Shown: positions 38,233 through 47,233, counted from the stretch's first letter. The stretch is 64,000 nt of DNA from Pseudorhodoferax sp. Leaf274 (GCF_001422445.1 NZ_LMNA01000001.1:666735-730734); one strand, 5' to 3'. Numbers and translations are program-made. Notes: generated by a model from the sequence alone, not told the origin.

Positions 38233-39062
38233 TGTCTTCCGCTCCCCCTTCCTGGCTGCAGCCGCTCGCGACCCCGGCCGACCGTGGCCAGGCCTATGTG
38301 TCCGTGCAGGACGTGCACAAGACCTACGCCACCCGCAACGGCGAGGTCCACGCCGTGCAGCATGCAGACTTCGACGTGGCCGAGGGCGACTTCCTGAGCC
38401 TGGTCGGCCCCAGCGGCTGCGGCAAGAGCACGCTGATGTCCATGGTCGGCGGGCTGGAGAACCCCAGCGCGGGCCGCATCCTGGTCGGCGGCGAGCCCAT
38501 CACCGCGCCGCGCCGCGACTTCGGCTACGTGTTCCAGGACGCCACGCTGCTGCCCTGGAAGAGCGTGCTCGACAACGTGCTGTTTCCGATCCGCACGCAG
38601 AAGCGCGATGTGGCCGCGTACCGGGCCGAGGCCGAGCGGCTGCTGCGTGCGACGGGCCTGTGGGACTTCCGGGACAAGCGCCCGGCCGAGCTCTCGGGCG
38701 GCATGCGCCAGCGCGTGGCGATCTGCCGGGGCCTCATCAACGACCCGCGCCTGCTCATGATGGACGAGCCCTTCTCGGCGCTCGACGCGATCACGCGCGA
38801 CGACATGAACCTCATGCTGGCCCAGCTCTGGGACCAGGTGCACAAGACGGCCGTGTTCATCACGCACAGCATCCGCGAGGCGGTCTACCTGTCGGACCGC
38901 GTGCTCGTGATGAACGCGCGGCCCTCGCGCATCGTGGCCGACATCCGCGTGCCGTTCGCGCGGCCGCGCCGGCCCGAGATGCAGGAAGACCCGGTGTTCA
39001 ACAGCATCTGCAGCTTCGTGCGCGAGACCATCCATGCCGGGCATGAGAGCCGCAGCGCCTGA
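38232..39062 (+). CDS. ABC transporter ATP-binding protein (SsuB/TauB type)
   Basis: The 276-residue ATPase has Walker A GPSGCGKST (59-67), signature LSGGMRQR, Walker B LLMMDEPF and the switch histidine ITHS. These are all intact, so it should power import. It overlaps the permease at its start and the GntR gene at its end. Placement in a five-gene operon is clear from the overlaps. Confidence 0.92.
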   Translation: MSSAPPSWLQPLATPADRGQAYVSVQDVHKTYATRNGEVHAVQHADFDVAEGDFLSLVGPSGCGKSTLMSMVGGLENPSAGRILVGGEPITAPRRDFGYVFQDATLLPWKSVLDNVLFPIRTQKRDVAAYRAEAERLLRATGLWDFRDKRPAELSGGMRQRVAICRGLINDPRLLMMDEPFSALDAITRDDMNLMLAQLWDQVHKTAVFITHSIREAVYLSDRVLVMNARPSRIVADIRVPFARPRRPEMQEDPVFNSICSFVRETIHAGHESRSA

Positions 39063-39756
39063 GGCGGCCACGCCGCTGCAGCGCCTGGTGGCCGAGCAGC
39101 GCGCGGCGCTGGGCGGGCGCTTCAGCACCGACGACATCGTGGCCGTGCTGCACCAGGCCATCGTGCGCGGCATCTTCCACCCGGGCCAGGCGCTGCGCCA
39201 GGACGAGCTGGCGGCCGAGTTCCAGGTCAGCAAGATCCCGCTGCGCGAGGCCCTGCGCACGCTGCAGGCCCAGGGCTTCGTCGAGCTGCCGCTGAACCGC
39301 GGCGCGCTGGTGCAGGCGCCGACGCTGGACCAACTCAAGGACGCCTTCGAACTGCGCCTGTTGGTCGAGCCCAGCCTCATGCGCACGGCCGCGCCGCTGC
39401 TCACGCGGGCCGACCTCGACGAGGCCGAGCGCCTGGTGCGCGGCATGGACAAGGCCGGCACGGCCTGGGCCTTCAGCGAGCTCAACGTGCGCTTCCACGA
39501 CCTGCTCTACGGCCCGGCCCAGCGCCCGCTGTCCAAGCAGATCCTGGCCATGCTGCAGGGGCACATCCAGCGCATGTCCTTCATGCAGCTCTCGCTCGCG
39601 GGCTTCAACCGCAGTTCCAATGAGGACCACCGCGTGATCCTGGCGGCCTGCCGCCAGGGCGATGCGGACGCCGCGGCGCGGGCGGTGGCGGGGCATGTGA
39701 AGGGGGTGCGCAGGATCGTGCTGGGGCTGGTGGCGCAGCAGGGCGGGCTGGGGTGA
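39034..39756 (+). CDS. GntR-family regulator (FCD subfamily)
   Basis: The 240-residue protein has a winged-helix domain (about 28-90, DELAAEFQVSKIPLREALRT) and an FCD ligand domain. It overlaps the ATPase gene by 29 bases, which suggests it is the operon's own regulator. An alternative ATG lies 9 bases downstream at 39043. The small palindrome near 35623 is a possible target. Confidence 0.87.
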   Translation: MPGMRAAAPEAATPLQRLVAEQRAALGGRFSTDDIVAVLHQAIVRGIFHPGQALRQDELAAEFQVSKIPLREALRTLQAQGFVELPLNRGALVQAPTLDQLKDAFELRLLVEPSLMRTAAPLLTRADLDEAERLVRGMDKAGTAWAFSELNVRFHDLLYGPAQRPLSKQILAMLQGHIQRMSFMQLSLAGFNRSSNEDHRVILAACRQGDADAAARAVAGHVKGVRRIVLGLVAQQGGLG

Positions 39757-39852
39757 TGCAGGGGTTGCGTCGGCCGTGCATCCGGACCGCGGCGTGGCGG
39801 GCGAGAGACGGCGCGCGCGCTCTGCGCCATGGGCAGGCCGGCGCAAGCGGTG

Positions 39853-40761
39853 TCACGCGCGCGCGGCGCGGTGCTGGGCCCGGTAGTGCGCGGGCGCCAT
39901 GCCGCGTGCGCGCCGGAAAGCGCGGCTGAACGCGGGTTCGGAGTTGTAGCCCGTGCGCCAGGCCAGTTCGGCCATGCGCAGGTCGGTGCTTTCCAGCAGC
40001 CGCGCCGCCAGGCCGATGCGCCAGCGTGTCAGGTAGGCCAGTGGCGGTTCGCCGACCGAGCGCGTGAAATGGCGCACGAAGGCCGCGCGCGACTGGCCGG
40101 CTTCGCGCGCCAGGGCGTCCACGGTCCAGCCATGCTCGGGCCGCGCGTGCATGCAGGCCAGTGCCTTGGCGGTGGCGGGCGAGCGCAAGGCGCCGAACCA
40201 GTTGGCGGCGCCGGTGGCGCCATGTGCGGCCGCCCACTGCCGCATGAGGTAGGCGAACAGCAGCGCCAGCAGGCTGCGCACCACCAGCGGACTGCCGAAG
40301 CCAGTTGCCTCGACTTCCTGGCGCAGCAGGCGCAGGGTGTCGGCGAGCGGCGATGCCTCGTCGGCCCGCAACACCACGGCCGCGGGCAAGGCCTGCAGCG
40401 CCGGCAATGCCAGGGCCCGGTCGACTGCGAATTCACCGCACAGCAGTGTGCTGGCCGCGGCCGCCCCGTCGGCCACGCCGTCGTGCAGCGCCAGGAAGCG
40501 TGGCAGGGGCATGGCCCTTGCGCGTGGCGTGGCCGCCAGGTCGTGCGCGCCGCCCTGGGCCAGCAGGACCAGTTCACCGGCCTGCAGCGCCAGCGGGTCC
40601 GCCCCGGCGCGGCGCAGCACCGCCCGGCCTTCGGCGACGAAATGGAACATGGCCGCTGGCCGCTCGGGAACGGCCACGCCCCAGGCGCCGGCCACGCGCG
40701 TGCGCAGCAGCACCAGCCCCTCGGCGCGCACCTCGCGCAGCCAGTCGTCCAGCAGTTGCAT
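39853..40761 (-). CDS. AraC-family transcriptional regulator
   Basis: The 302-residue protein has a cupin-like N-terminal half (FHFVAEGRAVLRRAGADPLA) and a C-terminal AraC DNA-binding domain: WTVDALAREAGQSRAAFVRH and AELAWRTGYNSEPAFSRAFR are its two helix-turn-helix units. It is divergent from a lipoprotein gene 112 bases away. The downstream convergent end lies close to the GntR gene. Its effector is unknown. Confidence 0.88.
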   Translation of the reverse strand: MQLLDDWLREVRAEGLVLLRTRVAGAWGVAVPERPAAMFHFVAEGRAVLRRAGADPLALQAGELVLLAQGGAHDLAATPRARAMPLPRFLALHDGVADGAAAASTLLCGEFAVDRALALPALQALPAAVVLRADEASPLADTLRLLRQEVEATGFGSPLVVRSLLALLFAYLMRQWAAAHGATGAANWFGALRSPATAKALACMHARPEHGWTVDALAREAGQSRAAFVRHFTRSVGEPPLAYLTRWRIGLAARLLESTDLRMAELAWRTGYNSEPAFSRAFRRARGMAPAHYRAQHRAARA

Positions 40762-40873
40762 GGCGGCGAGCTTAGCCGCAATGAGACGAATGGTTAAGAA
40801 ATGGCGCCGATGGCGCATGCAACGGCCCAAGGCCGATGGTGCAATGCCGGTCTCCCCACTGCACCGCACACGC

Positions 40874-41551
40874 ATGTTCGCGTCCTTGTTTTCCCGCCTG
40901 GCGATGGGCCTGGCTGCGCTGGCCTTGGTCGGCTGCGCCGGCACCGGCGCCGTTTCTCCATCCCCATCCCCATCCCGTCCTGCCATGACCCTCGAACAGA
41001 CCAAGGCCGCCCTGCTGGGCGACTGGAACAGCATCGCCACCGAAGTGCGGCCCAGCACCGCCCGCAATCCGGACGGCTCGCCCAAGCCCTTCTACCTGCA
41101 GCGCCAGTTCCGCTACCTGGACGGCGACCGGTGCGAGCTGGCCATCGTCAATGCCGCCGATGCCAACGGTAAGGTGCCGCTGGCGCGCATCCTGATCCGC
41201 GGCCACATGGCCTGGCGGGGCGCGCATCCGGTGGCGCCCGGGGCGCAGAAGGTGGATTTCGTGGCGGACGAGACCTATGAGGTCACGCCGCTGGCGCAGG
41301 GCTTTGCCGATGTGCTGAACAAGGTGGCCGCGCAGGGCTACGCGCCCTGGACGGTCGGCACGGCGCAGAGCGTGTTCGGCAAGGACTTCGCGCCGTTCGG
41401 CCTGGTGGCGGGCCGCCATTTCATGGAGTACGACCTGGTGCTGCTCTCGCACGGCATGCTGTTCTGGGGCGCCCGCCATGTGGACGGCCGCGGGTTCGAC
41501 ACGGAGCAGAACCGGCCGACGAACCTGCAGATCCCGATGGCGCGCCCCTAG
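40874..41551 (+). CDS. Predicted lipoprotein, unknown function
   Basis: The 225-residue protein starts MFASLFSRLAMGLAALALVG and then C21, a lipoprotein signal with lipobox LVGC. A Ser-Pro-rich linker follows, then a compact domain with no recognised motif. A longer reading frame begins upstream at 40817, but the ATG at 40874 gives a proper signal peptide. It is divergent from the AraC regulator, which may control it. Confidence 0.72.
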   Translation: MFASLFSRLAMGLAALALVGCAGTGAVSPSPSPSRPAMTLEQTKAALLGDWNSIATEVRPSTARNPDGSPKPFYLQRQFRYLDGDRCELAIVNAADANGKVPLARILIRGHMAWRGAHPVAPGAQKVDFVADETYEVTPLAQGFADVLNKVAAQGYAPWTVGTAQSVFGKDFAPFGLVAGRHFMEYDLVLLSHGMLFWGARHVDGRGFDTEQNRPTNLQIPMARP

Positions 41552-41895
41552 CGGTTGGCCCTACGCCGGGCCGGCATCGGTCTTGCGTGCTTGCGCGACG
41601 TCTTCCAAGCGGAGGTGTCGCGATGAGAACAGGCAGACCGAAGGCTGCAGTGCCGCCACTGGATGGCGAGCGCCAGGGCGCCGAACCGCTGCAGCGCAGC
41701 GGTGCAGGGGCCGGAGGACGTGTGCGGGACCTGGGCACCCGCGCGGTGGCCGATGCACCCCCATCCGCCATCGCCGAGCGCTGGGACGTTCTGTGCTCCC
41801 ACCTTCACAAGTGCCGCTGCTGCGTGGCCCGCGGCTGACGCCGCCGCGGTGGGCCATTGCGGTGCGCCGCTGCCGGGGCCGCACCGCTTCGGCGC
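41552..41895. other. Intergenic region with a possible transposase fragment and a hairpin
   Basis: These 344 bases separate the lipoprotein from the end of a Bug gene. A short open frame that may be the start of an IS630-type transposase (41623-41838) lies inside. A hairpin GCGGTGCG...CGCACCGC (41859-41887) just beyond the Bug stop may attenuate readthrough, but no U-run follows. No inverted repeats of an insertion sequence could be paired. Confidence 0.45.
41623..41838 (+). pseudogene. Possible relic of an IS630-type transposase start
   Basis: The frame begins MRTGRPKAAVPPLDGERQ, which resembles the conserved N-terminus MRTGRPK... of IS630-family transposases, with a GGAGG ribosome site 8 bases before the ATG. 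After about 20 residues the resemblance fades, and the frame stops at 71 codons, far short of the 300-odd residues of a whole transposase. It is read as a decayed fragment. Chance similarity of a short basic N-terminus is the alternative. Confidence 0.35.
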
Positions 41896-42855
41896 TCATT
41901 CCGGCTCGATGCCCGCCGCCTTCGCCACCTTGCCCCACTTCACCATCTCGCTCGCGATGAAGGCCGTGAACTGCTCGGGCGTGCCGCCCACGGGTTCCAC
42001 ACCGGCGGCCAGCATGCGTTCGCGCACATCGGGCAGGGCGAGGATGCGCGTGGTCTCGGCCGCCAGCTTGGCGACCACGGCCTTGGGTGTGCCGGCCGGG
42101 GCCAGCAGACCGCCCCAGGTGCTGGTCTCGTAGCCGGCCAGGCCGGCTTCGGCCACGGTGGGCACGTCGGGCAGGGCCGGCAGGCGCTTGGGCGTGGTCA
42201 CGGCCAGTGCGCGCAGCTTGCCGCCCTTGATCTGGGCGCTGGTCGCGGCCAGCGTGTCGAACATGATGGACACGCGGCCGCTCATGAGGTCCGGGTGCGC
42301 CAGCGTGCTGCCCTTGTAGGGGATGTGCTGCATCTGCAGGCCGGCCATGCTCTGGAACAGTTCGCCCGAGAAATGCGGTGCGCCGCCGTTGCCGCTGGAC
42401 GCGAAGCTGAGCTGCCCCGGGTTCTTCTTGCCGAAGGCGATCACGTCCTGCAGGGTCTTGAACGGCGAGTCGGGCGCCACCACGAGCACCAGCGGCACCG
42501 TGTGCGTCTGCACCACCGGCTCGAAGCTCTTGACCGTGTCGAACGGCAGCTTCTTGAACATGCTGGGGTTGATGGCGTGGCTGCTGGCCACCAGCGCCAG
42601 CACGTGGCCGTCGGGCGCAGCCTTGGCCACGAAGTCGGTGCCGATCACGCCGGTGGCGCCGGTCTTGTTGTCGATGACGACGGGCTGGCCCCAGGCCTCG
42701 GTGAACTTCTGGCCGATCAGGCGCGCGGCCAGATCGATCGCACCGCCCGGGGAGGCGGGCACGACGATGGTCATGGGCTTGGTCGGGAAGGTCTGGGCGA
42801 AGCCGGGGGCGGCCAGCACCAGCGTGGCGGCCAGGGCGAATGTTCTGCGTTGCAT
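41896..42855 (-). CDS. Bug-type solute receptor (last gene of sugar-acid operon)
   Basis: The 319-residue TctC-like periplasmic receptor has a signal peptide (MQRRTFALAATLVLAAPGFA) and the ligand loop FPTKPMTIVVPASPGGAID. It begins 27 bases after the aldolase-like gene and ends the operon. It is the second receptor of this unit; the other is at the head. The two may bind related acids. No TctAB genes adjoin. Confidence 0.87.
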   Translation of the reverse strand: MQRRTFALAATLVLAAPGFAQTFPTKPMTIVVPASPGGAIDLAARLIGQKFTEAWGQPVVIDNKTGATGVIGTDFVAKAAPDGHVLALVASSHAINPSMFKKLPFDTVKSFEPVVQTHTVPLVLVVAPDSPFKTLQDVIAFGKKNPGQLSFASSGNGGAPHFSGELFQSMAGLQMQHIPYKGSTLAHPDLMSGRVSIMFDTLAATSAQIKGGKLRALAVTTPKRLPALPDVPTVAEAGLAGYETSTWGGLLAPAGTPKAVVAKLAAETTRILALPDVRERMLAAGVEPVGGTPEQFTAFIASEMVKWGKVAKAAGIEPE

Positions 42856-42882
42856 GTGTCTCCTCCAGGTGGTTGACGACGC

Positions 42883-43593
42883 TCAGCGGCCCTTGGCCTT
42901 GCGCCATTCGGCGAAGTCCGTGCGGCTCTTTTCTTCGGTCGGCGGATACAGGCCCAGGATGCTGCGGCCTTCCATGACCTTCTCCTGCACGAAGTCCTCG
43001 AAGACCGTCATCTCGGTGGCCTCCACGGCGATTTCGTCGGCCAGATGCGCGGGGATCACCAGCACGCCCTCGGCGTCGCCGACGATGACGTCGCCCGGGA
43101 ACACCGGCGCGTCGCCGCAGCCGATGGGGCCGTTGATCTCGATGGCCTCGTGCAGCGTCAGGTTGGTCGGGGCGCTGGGCTGGACGTGGTAGGCCGGCAT
43201 GGCGTATTTGGCGATGTCGGGGCTGTCCCGAAAGCCGCCATCCGTCACCACGCCGGCCACGCCGCGCTGCATCAGCCGCGCCACCAGGATGCCGCCGGCC
43301 GAGGCGGCGCGCGCATCCTTGCGGCTGTCGATGACCATCACGGCGCCGGGCGGGCATTGCTCCACGGCCGCGCGCTGCGGGTGGTCGCGGTTCTGGAACA
43401 CGGCGATGCCGTTGCGGTCCTCGCGCGCCGGCATGTAGCGCAGCGTGAAGGCCTCGCCGACCATGTTGGGGCCGTTGGGGTTCAGCGGGCGCACGTTCTG
43501 GATCATCTGGTTGCGCAGGCCGCGTTTGAACAGCGCGGTGCACAGGGTGGCGGTGCTGACCTTCATCAGCTGGTCGCGGGTCTCTTGCTTCAT
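42883..43593 (-). CDS. RraA-like/HMG aldolase-family protein
   Basis: The 236-residue protein has the family signatures VAGVVTDGGFRDSPDI and GDVIVGDAEGVLVIP, which hold the metal and arginine residues used by the 4-hydroxy-4-methyl-2-oxoglutarate aldolase branch of the RraA family. Next to a sugar-acid dehydratase, an aldolase splitting a keto-acid is more likely than RNase regulation. It lies 14 bases after the dehydratase gene. Function is inferred from context. Confidence 0.8.
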   Translation of the reverse strand: MKQETRDQLMKVSTATLCTALFKRGLRNQMIQNVRPLNPNGPNMVGEAFTLRYMPAREDRNGIAVFQNRDHPQRAAVEQCPPGAVMVIDSRKDARAASAGGILVARLMQRGVAGVVTDGGFRDSPDIAKYAMPAYHVQPSAPTNLTLHEAIEINGPIGCGDAPVFPGDVIVGDAEGVLVIPAHLADEIAVEATEMTVFEDFVQEKVMEGRSILGLYPPTEEKSRTDFAEWRKAKGR

Positions 43594-43607
43594 GGATGGG
43601 TTCCTGG

Positions 43608-45338
43608 TCAGAAGATGTCGGGTTCGGGCACGGGCTTGCCGAAGGTGGTTTCGAGGAAGTCGAAGTCACAGCCCTCGTTGGCCTGCTTGATGTGCCGGCC
43701 GAACATCCAGCCGTAGCCGCGTTCGTAGCGCGGGGGCGGCGGGGTCCACGCAGCCTTGCGTTGCGCCATCTCCTCGTCGCTGATCTCCAGGTGGATGCTG
43801 CGCGCGGGCACATCGACCGTGATGCGGTCGCCGGTCTTCACCAGCGCCAGCGGGCCGCCGATGGCCGCCTCGGGCGAGCAGTGCAGCAGGCAGCCGCCGT
43901 AGCTCGTGCCGCTCATGCGCGCGTCGGACAGGCGCAGCATGTCCTTCACGCCCAGCTTGAGCAGCTTGGTCGGGATCGGCAGCATGCCCCATTCGGGCAT
44001 GCCGGCGCCCAGCGGGCCGGCGTTGCGCAGCACCAGGATGTCGTCGCCCGTCACGTCCAGGTCCGGGTCGTCCACAGCCTTCTTGAGGCTGGGGTAGTCG
44101 TCGAAGACCAATGCACGGCCGGTGTGGCGCAGCAGGTACGGCGCGACCGCGCTGGGCTTGATGACCACGCCGTCGGGCGCCAGGTTGCCGCGCAGCACGG
44201 CCAGCGCGCCTTCGGCGTAGATCGGCTTGTCGAGCGGGCGGATCACGTCGTCGTGGTAGACCTCGCTGCCTGCGATGTTCTCGCCGAGGGTCTTGCCGTT
44301 GACGGTCAGCGCCTCGGTCTTGAGGTGCGGGCGGATGCGTTCCAGCATCGCGCGCAGGCCGCCGGCGTAGAAGAAGTCTTCCATCAGGTAGGCGTCGCCG
44401 CTGGGCCGGATGTTGGCGATGACCTGCACGCGGCGGCTGAAGGCGTCGAAGTCGTCCAGCGTGACCGGGTGGCCGGCGCGCCGCGACATGGCGATCAGGT
44501 GGATGATGGCGTTGGTCGAGCAGCCCATGGCCATGGCGCAGGCAATGCCGTTCTCGAAGTTGGCGCGCGTGAGCATCTTGGCCGGCGTCAGGTCGTCCCA
44601 GACCATGTCGACGATGCGGCGGCCGCACTCCGCGCTCATGCGCACATGGTTGGCATCGGCCGCGGGGATGCTGGAGGCGCCCGGCAAGGTCAGGCCGATG
44701 GATTCGGCGATGCCCATCATGGTGGCGGCCGTGCCCATGGTCATGCAGGTGCCGTGGCTGCGCGCGATGCCGGCTTCCATCTCGTTCCACGACTGGTCCG
44801 ACAGGCGGCCCGCGCGGCGCTCGTCCCAGTACTTGAAGGCGTCCGAGCCCGAGCCCAGGACCTTGCCCCTCCAGTTGCCGCGCAGCATGGGGCCGGCCGG
44901 CAGGTAGAGGAAGGGGATGCCCATGGACAGCGCACCCATGGTCAGGCCCGGCGTGGTCTTGTCGCAGCCGCCCATCAGCACGGCACCGTCCACCGGGTGG
45001 CTGCGCAGCAGTTCCTCCGTCTCCATCGCGAGGAAGTTGCGGTACAGCATGGTGGTGGGCTTGACCATGCTCTCCGACAGGCTGATGGCGGGCAGCTCCA
45101 GCGGAAATCCGCCGGCCTGCAGCACGCCGCGCTTGACGTCTTCCACACGCTGCTTGAAGTGCGTGTGGCACTGGTTGGCATCGCTCCAGGTGTTGACGAT
45201 GGCGATGATGGGCTTGCCCTTCCAGTCCTCGTAGCCATAGCCCATCTGCAGCACGCGCGAGCGGTGGCCGAAAGAGCGGAAGTCGTCGGGGGCGAACCAG
45301 CGCGCGCTGCGCAGGCTGTCGTAGGTGCGTCGTGTCAT
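43608..45338 (-). CDS. IlvD/Edd-family sugar-acid dehydratase
   Basis: The 576-residue enzyme belongs to the iron-sulfur dehydratase family that includes dihydroxy-acid, phosphogluconate, arabinonate and xylonate dehydratases. Likely Fe-S ligands are C57 (NQCHTH), C125 (GGCDKTTPG) and C198 (SHGTCMT), and the C-terminal motif MSGTSYGGCLLHCSPEAAIG is intact. Length and lack of isoleucine-gene neighbours favour an aldonate such as L-arabinonate. It lies between a Bug receptor and an aldolase-like gene. Confidence 0.88.
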   Translation of the reverse strand: MTRRTYDSLRSARWFAPDDFRSFGHRSRVLQMGYGYEDWKGKPIIAIVNTWSDANQCHTHFKQRVEDVKRGVLQAGGFPLELPAISLSESMVKPTTMLYRNFLAMETEELLRSHPVDGAVLMGGCDKTTPGLTMGALSMGIPFLYLPAGPMLRGNWRGKVLGSGSDAFKYWDERRAGRLSDQSWNEMEAGIARSHGTCMTMGTAATMMGIAESIGLTLPGASSIPAADANHVRMSAECGRRIVDMVWDDLTPAKMLTRANFENGIACAMAMGCSTNAIIHLIAMSRRAGHPVTLDDFDAFSRRVQVIANIRPSGDAYLMEDFFYAGGLRAMLERIRPHLKTEALTVNGKTLGENIAGSEVYHDDVIRPLDKPIYAEGALAVLRGNLAPDGVVIKPSAVAPYLLRHTGRALVFDDYPSLKKAVDDPDLDVTGDDILVLRNAGPLGAGMPEWGMLPIPTKLLKLGVKDMLRLSDARMSGTSYGGCLLHCSPEAAIGGPLALVKTGDRITVDVPARSIHLEISDEEMAQRKAAWTPPPPRYERGYGWMFGRHIKQANEGCDFDFLETTFGKPVPEPDIF

Positions 45339-45357
45339 CGGGGGATTCCGTGGGGGC

Positions 45358-46335
45358 TCATTCAGCCTTGATGCCGGCGGCCTTGATCACCTTGGCCCAT
45401 TTCTCGACCTCGCTCTTCTGGTACTCGCCGAGCTGGGCCGGCGTCATGTCGGACGGCAGCATGCCGAAGCCCCTGAGCCGGGCCTGCACCTCGGGCGTGG
45501 CAACGATCTTCATGATCTCGGCGTGCAGCCGGTCGACGATGGGCTTGGGCGTGCCGGCGGGTGCGAACACCGCCTGCCACGAGCCCATGTCGAAGCCCTT
45601 CTGGCCGGCTTCGGCGATGGTGGGCACGTCGGGCAGCGACTCGAGCCGCTTGGCGCTGCTGACCGCGATGGGCCGCAGCTTGCCGGACTGGATGTGCGGG
45701 CCCACGATCAGCGTGGTGTCGAACATCATGTCCACTTGGCCGCCGACGACATCCTGCACGGCCGGGCCGCTGCCCTTGTAGGGCACGTGCGTGAACGCCA
45801 CGCCGGACTGGTAGCTCAGCAAGGCCAGCGCCATGTGCGGCGAGGTGCCGTTGCCGGGCGAGGCCGAGGACAGGCCGCCTTGCTTGGCGCGGCTGGCGGC
45901 CAGCACGTCGTTCAGGGTCTTGTAGGGGCTGCTCGCGTTGACCACGAGCACCAGCGGCCCGGAACCCAGCATCGCGACGGGCGCGAAAGACTTGACCGGG
46001 TCGTAGTCCAGCTTGGCGTACAGGCTGCCGTTGATGGAGTGCGAGCTGATGGTGCCACCCAGGATGGTGTAGCCGTCCGGCGCGGCGCGCGCCGCGATGG
46101 TCGAACCCACGCTGCCGCCTGCACCGCCCTTGTTGTCGATGACCACGGGCGTGCCCAATGCGGTCGACAGTGCCGGCGCGATCACGCGGGCCAGCGTGTC
46201 GGTGTTGCCGCCGGGCGGGAACGGGACGATATAGGTGATCGCCTTGCCGGTGGGCCAGCTGCCCTGGGCCAGTGCGGGCAGTGCCACGGTGGCCATGGTG
46301 GACAGCGCGCCCTGGATCATCGTGCGACGGTGCAT
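45358..46335 (-). CDS. Bug-type solute receptor (first gene of sugar-acid operon)
   Basis: The 325-residue receptor has a signal peptide (MHRRTMIQGALSTMATVALP) and the ligand loop ITYIVPFPPGGNTD. Two in-frame ATGs lie 6 bases apart. The AGGAG sits directly against the upstream one and 6 bases from the inner one, so the inner start (46335) is preferred. It heads a four-gene operon behind a divergent GntR regulator. The ligand is probably the sugar acid used by the dehydratase. Confidence 0.87.
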   Translation of the reverse strand: MHRRTMIQGALSTMATVALPALAQGSWPTGKAITYIVPFPPGGNTDTLARVIAPALSTALGTPVVIDNKGGAGGSVGSTIAARAAPDGYTILGGTISSHSINGSLYAKLDYDPVKSFAPVAMLGSGPLVLVVNASSPYKTLNDVLAASRAKQGGLSSASPGNGTSPHMALALLSYQSGVAFTHVPYKGSGPAVQDVVGGQVDMMFDTTLIVGPHIQSGKLRPIAVSSAKRLESLPDVPTIAEAGQKGFDMGSWQAVFAPAGTPKPIVDRLHAEIMKIVATPEVQARLRGFGMLPSDMTPAQLGEYQKSEVEKWAKVIKAAGIKAE

Positions 46336-46366
46336 GTGCATCTCCTGTGTCTCGGTTTGGTGGGAC

Positions 46367-46408
46367 TTGTTGGCGCGGGATTGAAACACTAATATATTAG
46401 TACGTCAA
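46367..46408. promoter_or_regulatory. Divergent promoters with a shared GntR-type operator
   Basis: A perfect 14-base palindrome ACTAATATATTAGT lies at 46388-46401. On the plus strand TTGTTG (46367-46372), a 17-base spacer and TAATAT (46390-46395) form a promoter for the GntR gene. On the minus strand TTGACG (46408-46403), a 17-base spacer and TTCAAT (46385-46380) form one for the operon. The palindrome overlaps the plus -10 box and the minus spacer, so one bound regulator would block both. An AT-rich dyad in such GC-rich DNA is striking. Confidence 0.65.
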
Positions 46409-46424
46409 TGCAGAATCGCCCGAC

Positions 46425-47117
46425 ATGAATGCCCTCCCGAAGATCCGCCTGGACCGTCAGCGCCTGGCCGCGCCGCAGGTGCTGGAGCGGCTGCGCGAGG
46501 CCATCCTGGACCTGGAATTGGTGCCGGGCACCGTGCTGGCGCGCCAGGCGCTGGCCGAGCAGTTCGGGGTGAGCCAGACGCCCGTGCGCGAGGCGCTGCT
46601 GCGGCTCAGCGAGGAGGGGCTGGTGGACGTGTTCCCGCAGCACGCCACGCTGGTCAGCCGGATCGACCTGACCGCCGCACGGCAGGCGCATTTCCTGCGG
46701 CGCGCGATCGAACTGGAGCTGGTGCGCGAACTGGCCGAGCAGCCGCCCGCGGGCCTAGTGGCCGCGTTGGAACGGCAGGTGGCCTTGCAGCAGGCACTGG
46801 CCGAGGCCCAGCAGTACAACGAGTTCGTCGCGGCCGACCGTGCGTTCCACCGCCTGATGTACGCGGCGGCCGGCATGGAACCGCTGTGGGATCTGGTCGG
46901 CCGCAGTTCAGGCCATGTGGACAGGCTGCGCCGGCTGCATCTGCCCACGGCGGGCAAGACCGCGTCCATCCTGCGCGACCACCGCGCGATCACGGCCGGC
47001 ATCGCGGCAGGCGATGCGTTGGCGGCGCAGGAGGCTGTGCGCGTCCACCTGTCGGGCACGCTGTCGGCGGTAGAAGAGATCCGGCAGCACTTTCCGGATT
47101 ACGTGGTCGAGCCCTGA
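46425..47117 (+). CDS. GntR-family regulator (FCD subfamily) of the sugar-acid operon
   Basis: The 230-residue protein has a GntR winged helix (ARQALAEQFGVSQTPVREAL, about 39-58) and an FCD ligand domain with HRLMYAAAG and DHRAITAGI, the histidine-containing metal site region. It is divergent from the Bug-led operon, with the ACTAATATATTAGT operator between. It is inferred to repress both units until the sugar acid or a breakdown product binds. Confidence 0.88.
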   Translation: MNALPKIRLDRQRLAAPQVLERLREAILDLELVPGTVLARQALAEQFGVSQTPVREALLRLSEEGLVDVFPQHATLVSRIDLTAARQAHFLRRAIELELVRELAEQPPAGLVAALERQVALQQALAEAQQYNEFVAADRAFHRLMYAAAGMEPLWDLVGRSSGHVDRLRRLHLPTAGKTASILRDHRAITAGIAAGDALAAQEAVRVHLSGTLSAVEEIRQHFPDYVVEP

Positions 47118-47233
47118 GCCTTGTCGAGCAGTTCCAGGCCGCGCACCTGACGACCGGCGCCGCGCGCAACTGTCACCGCGTCTGCGCATTTGATTCGTCC
47201 AGCATCGGCATCTTCGGGGGCCAAGCCACGGCC

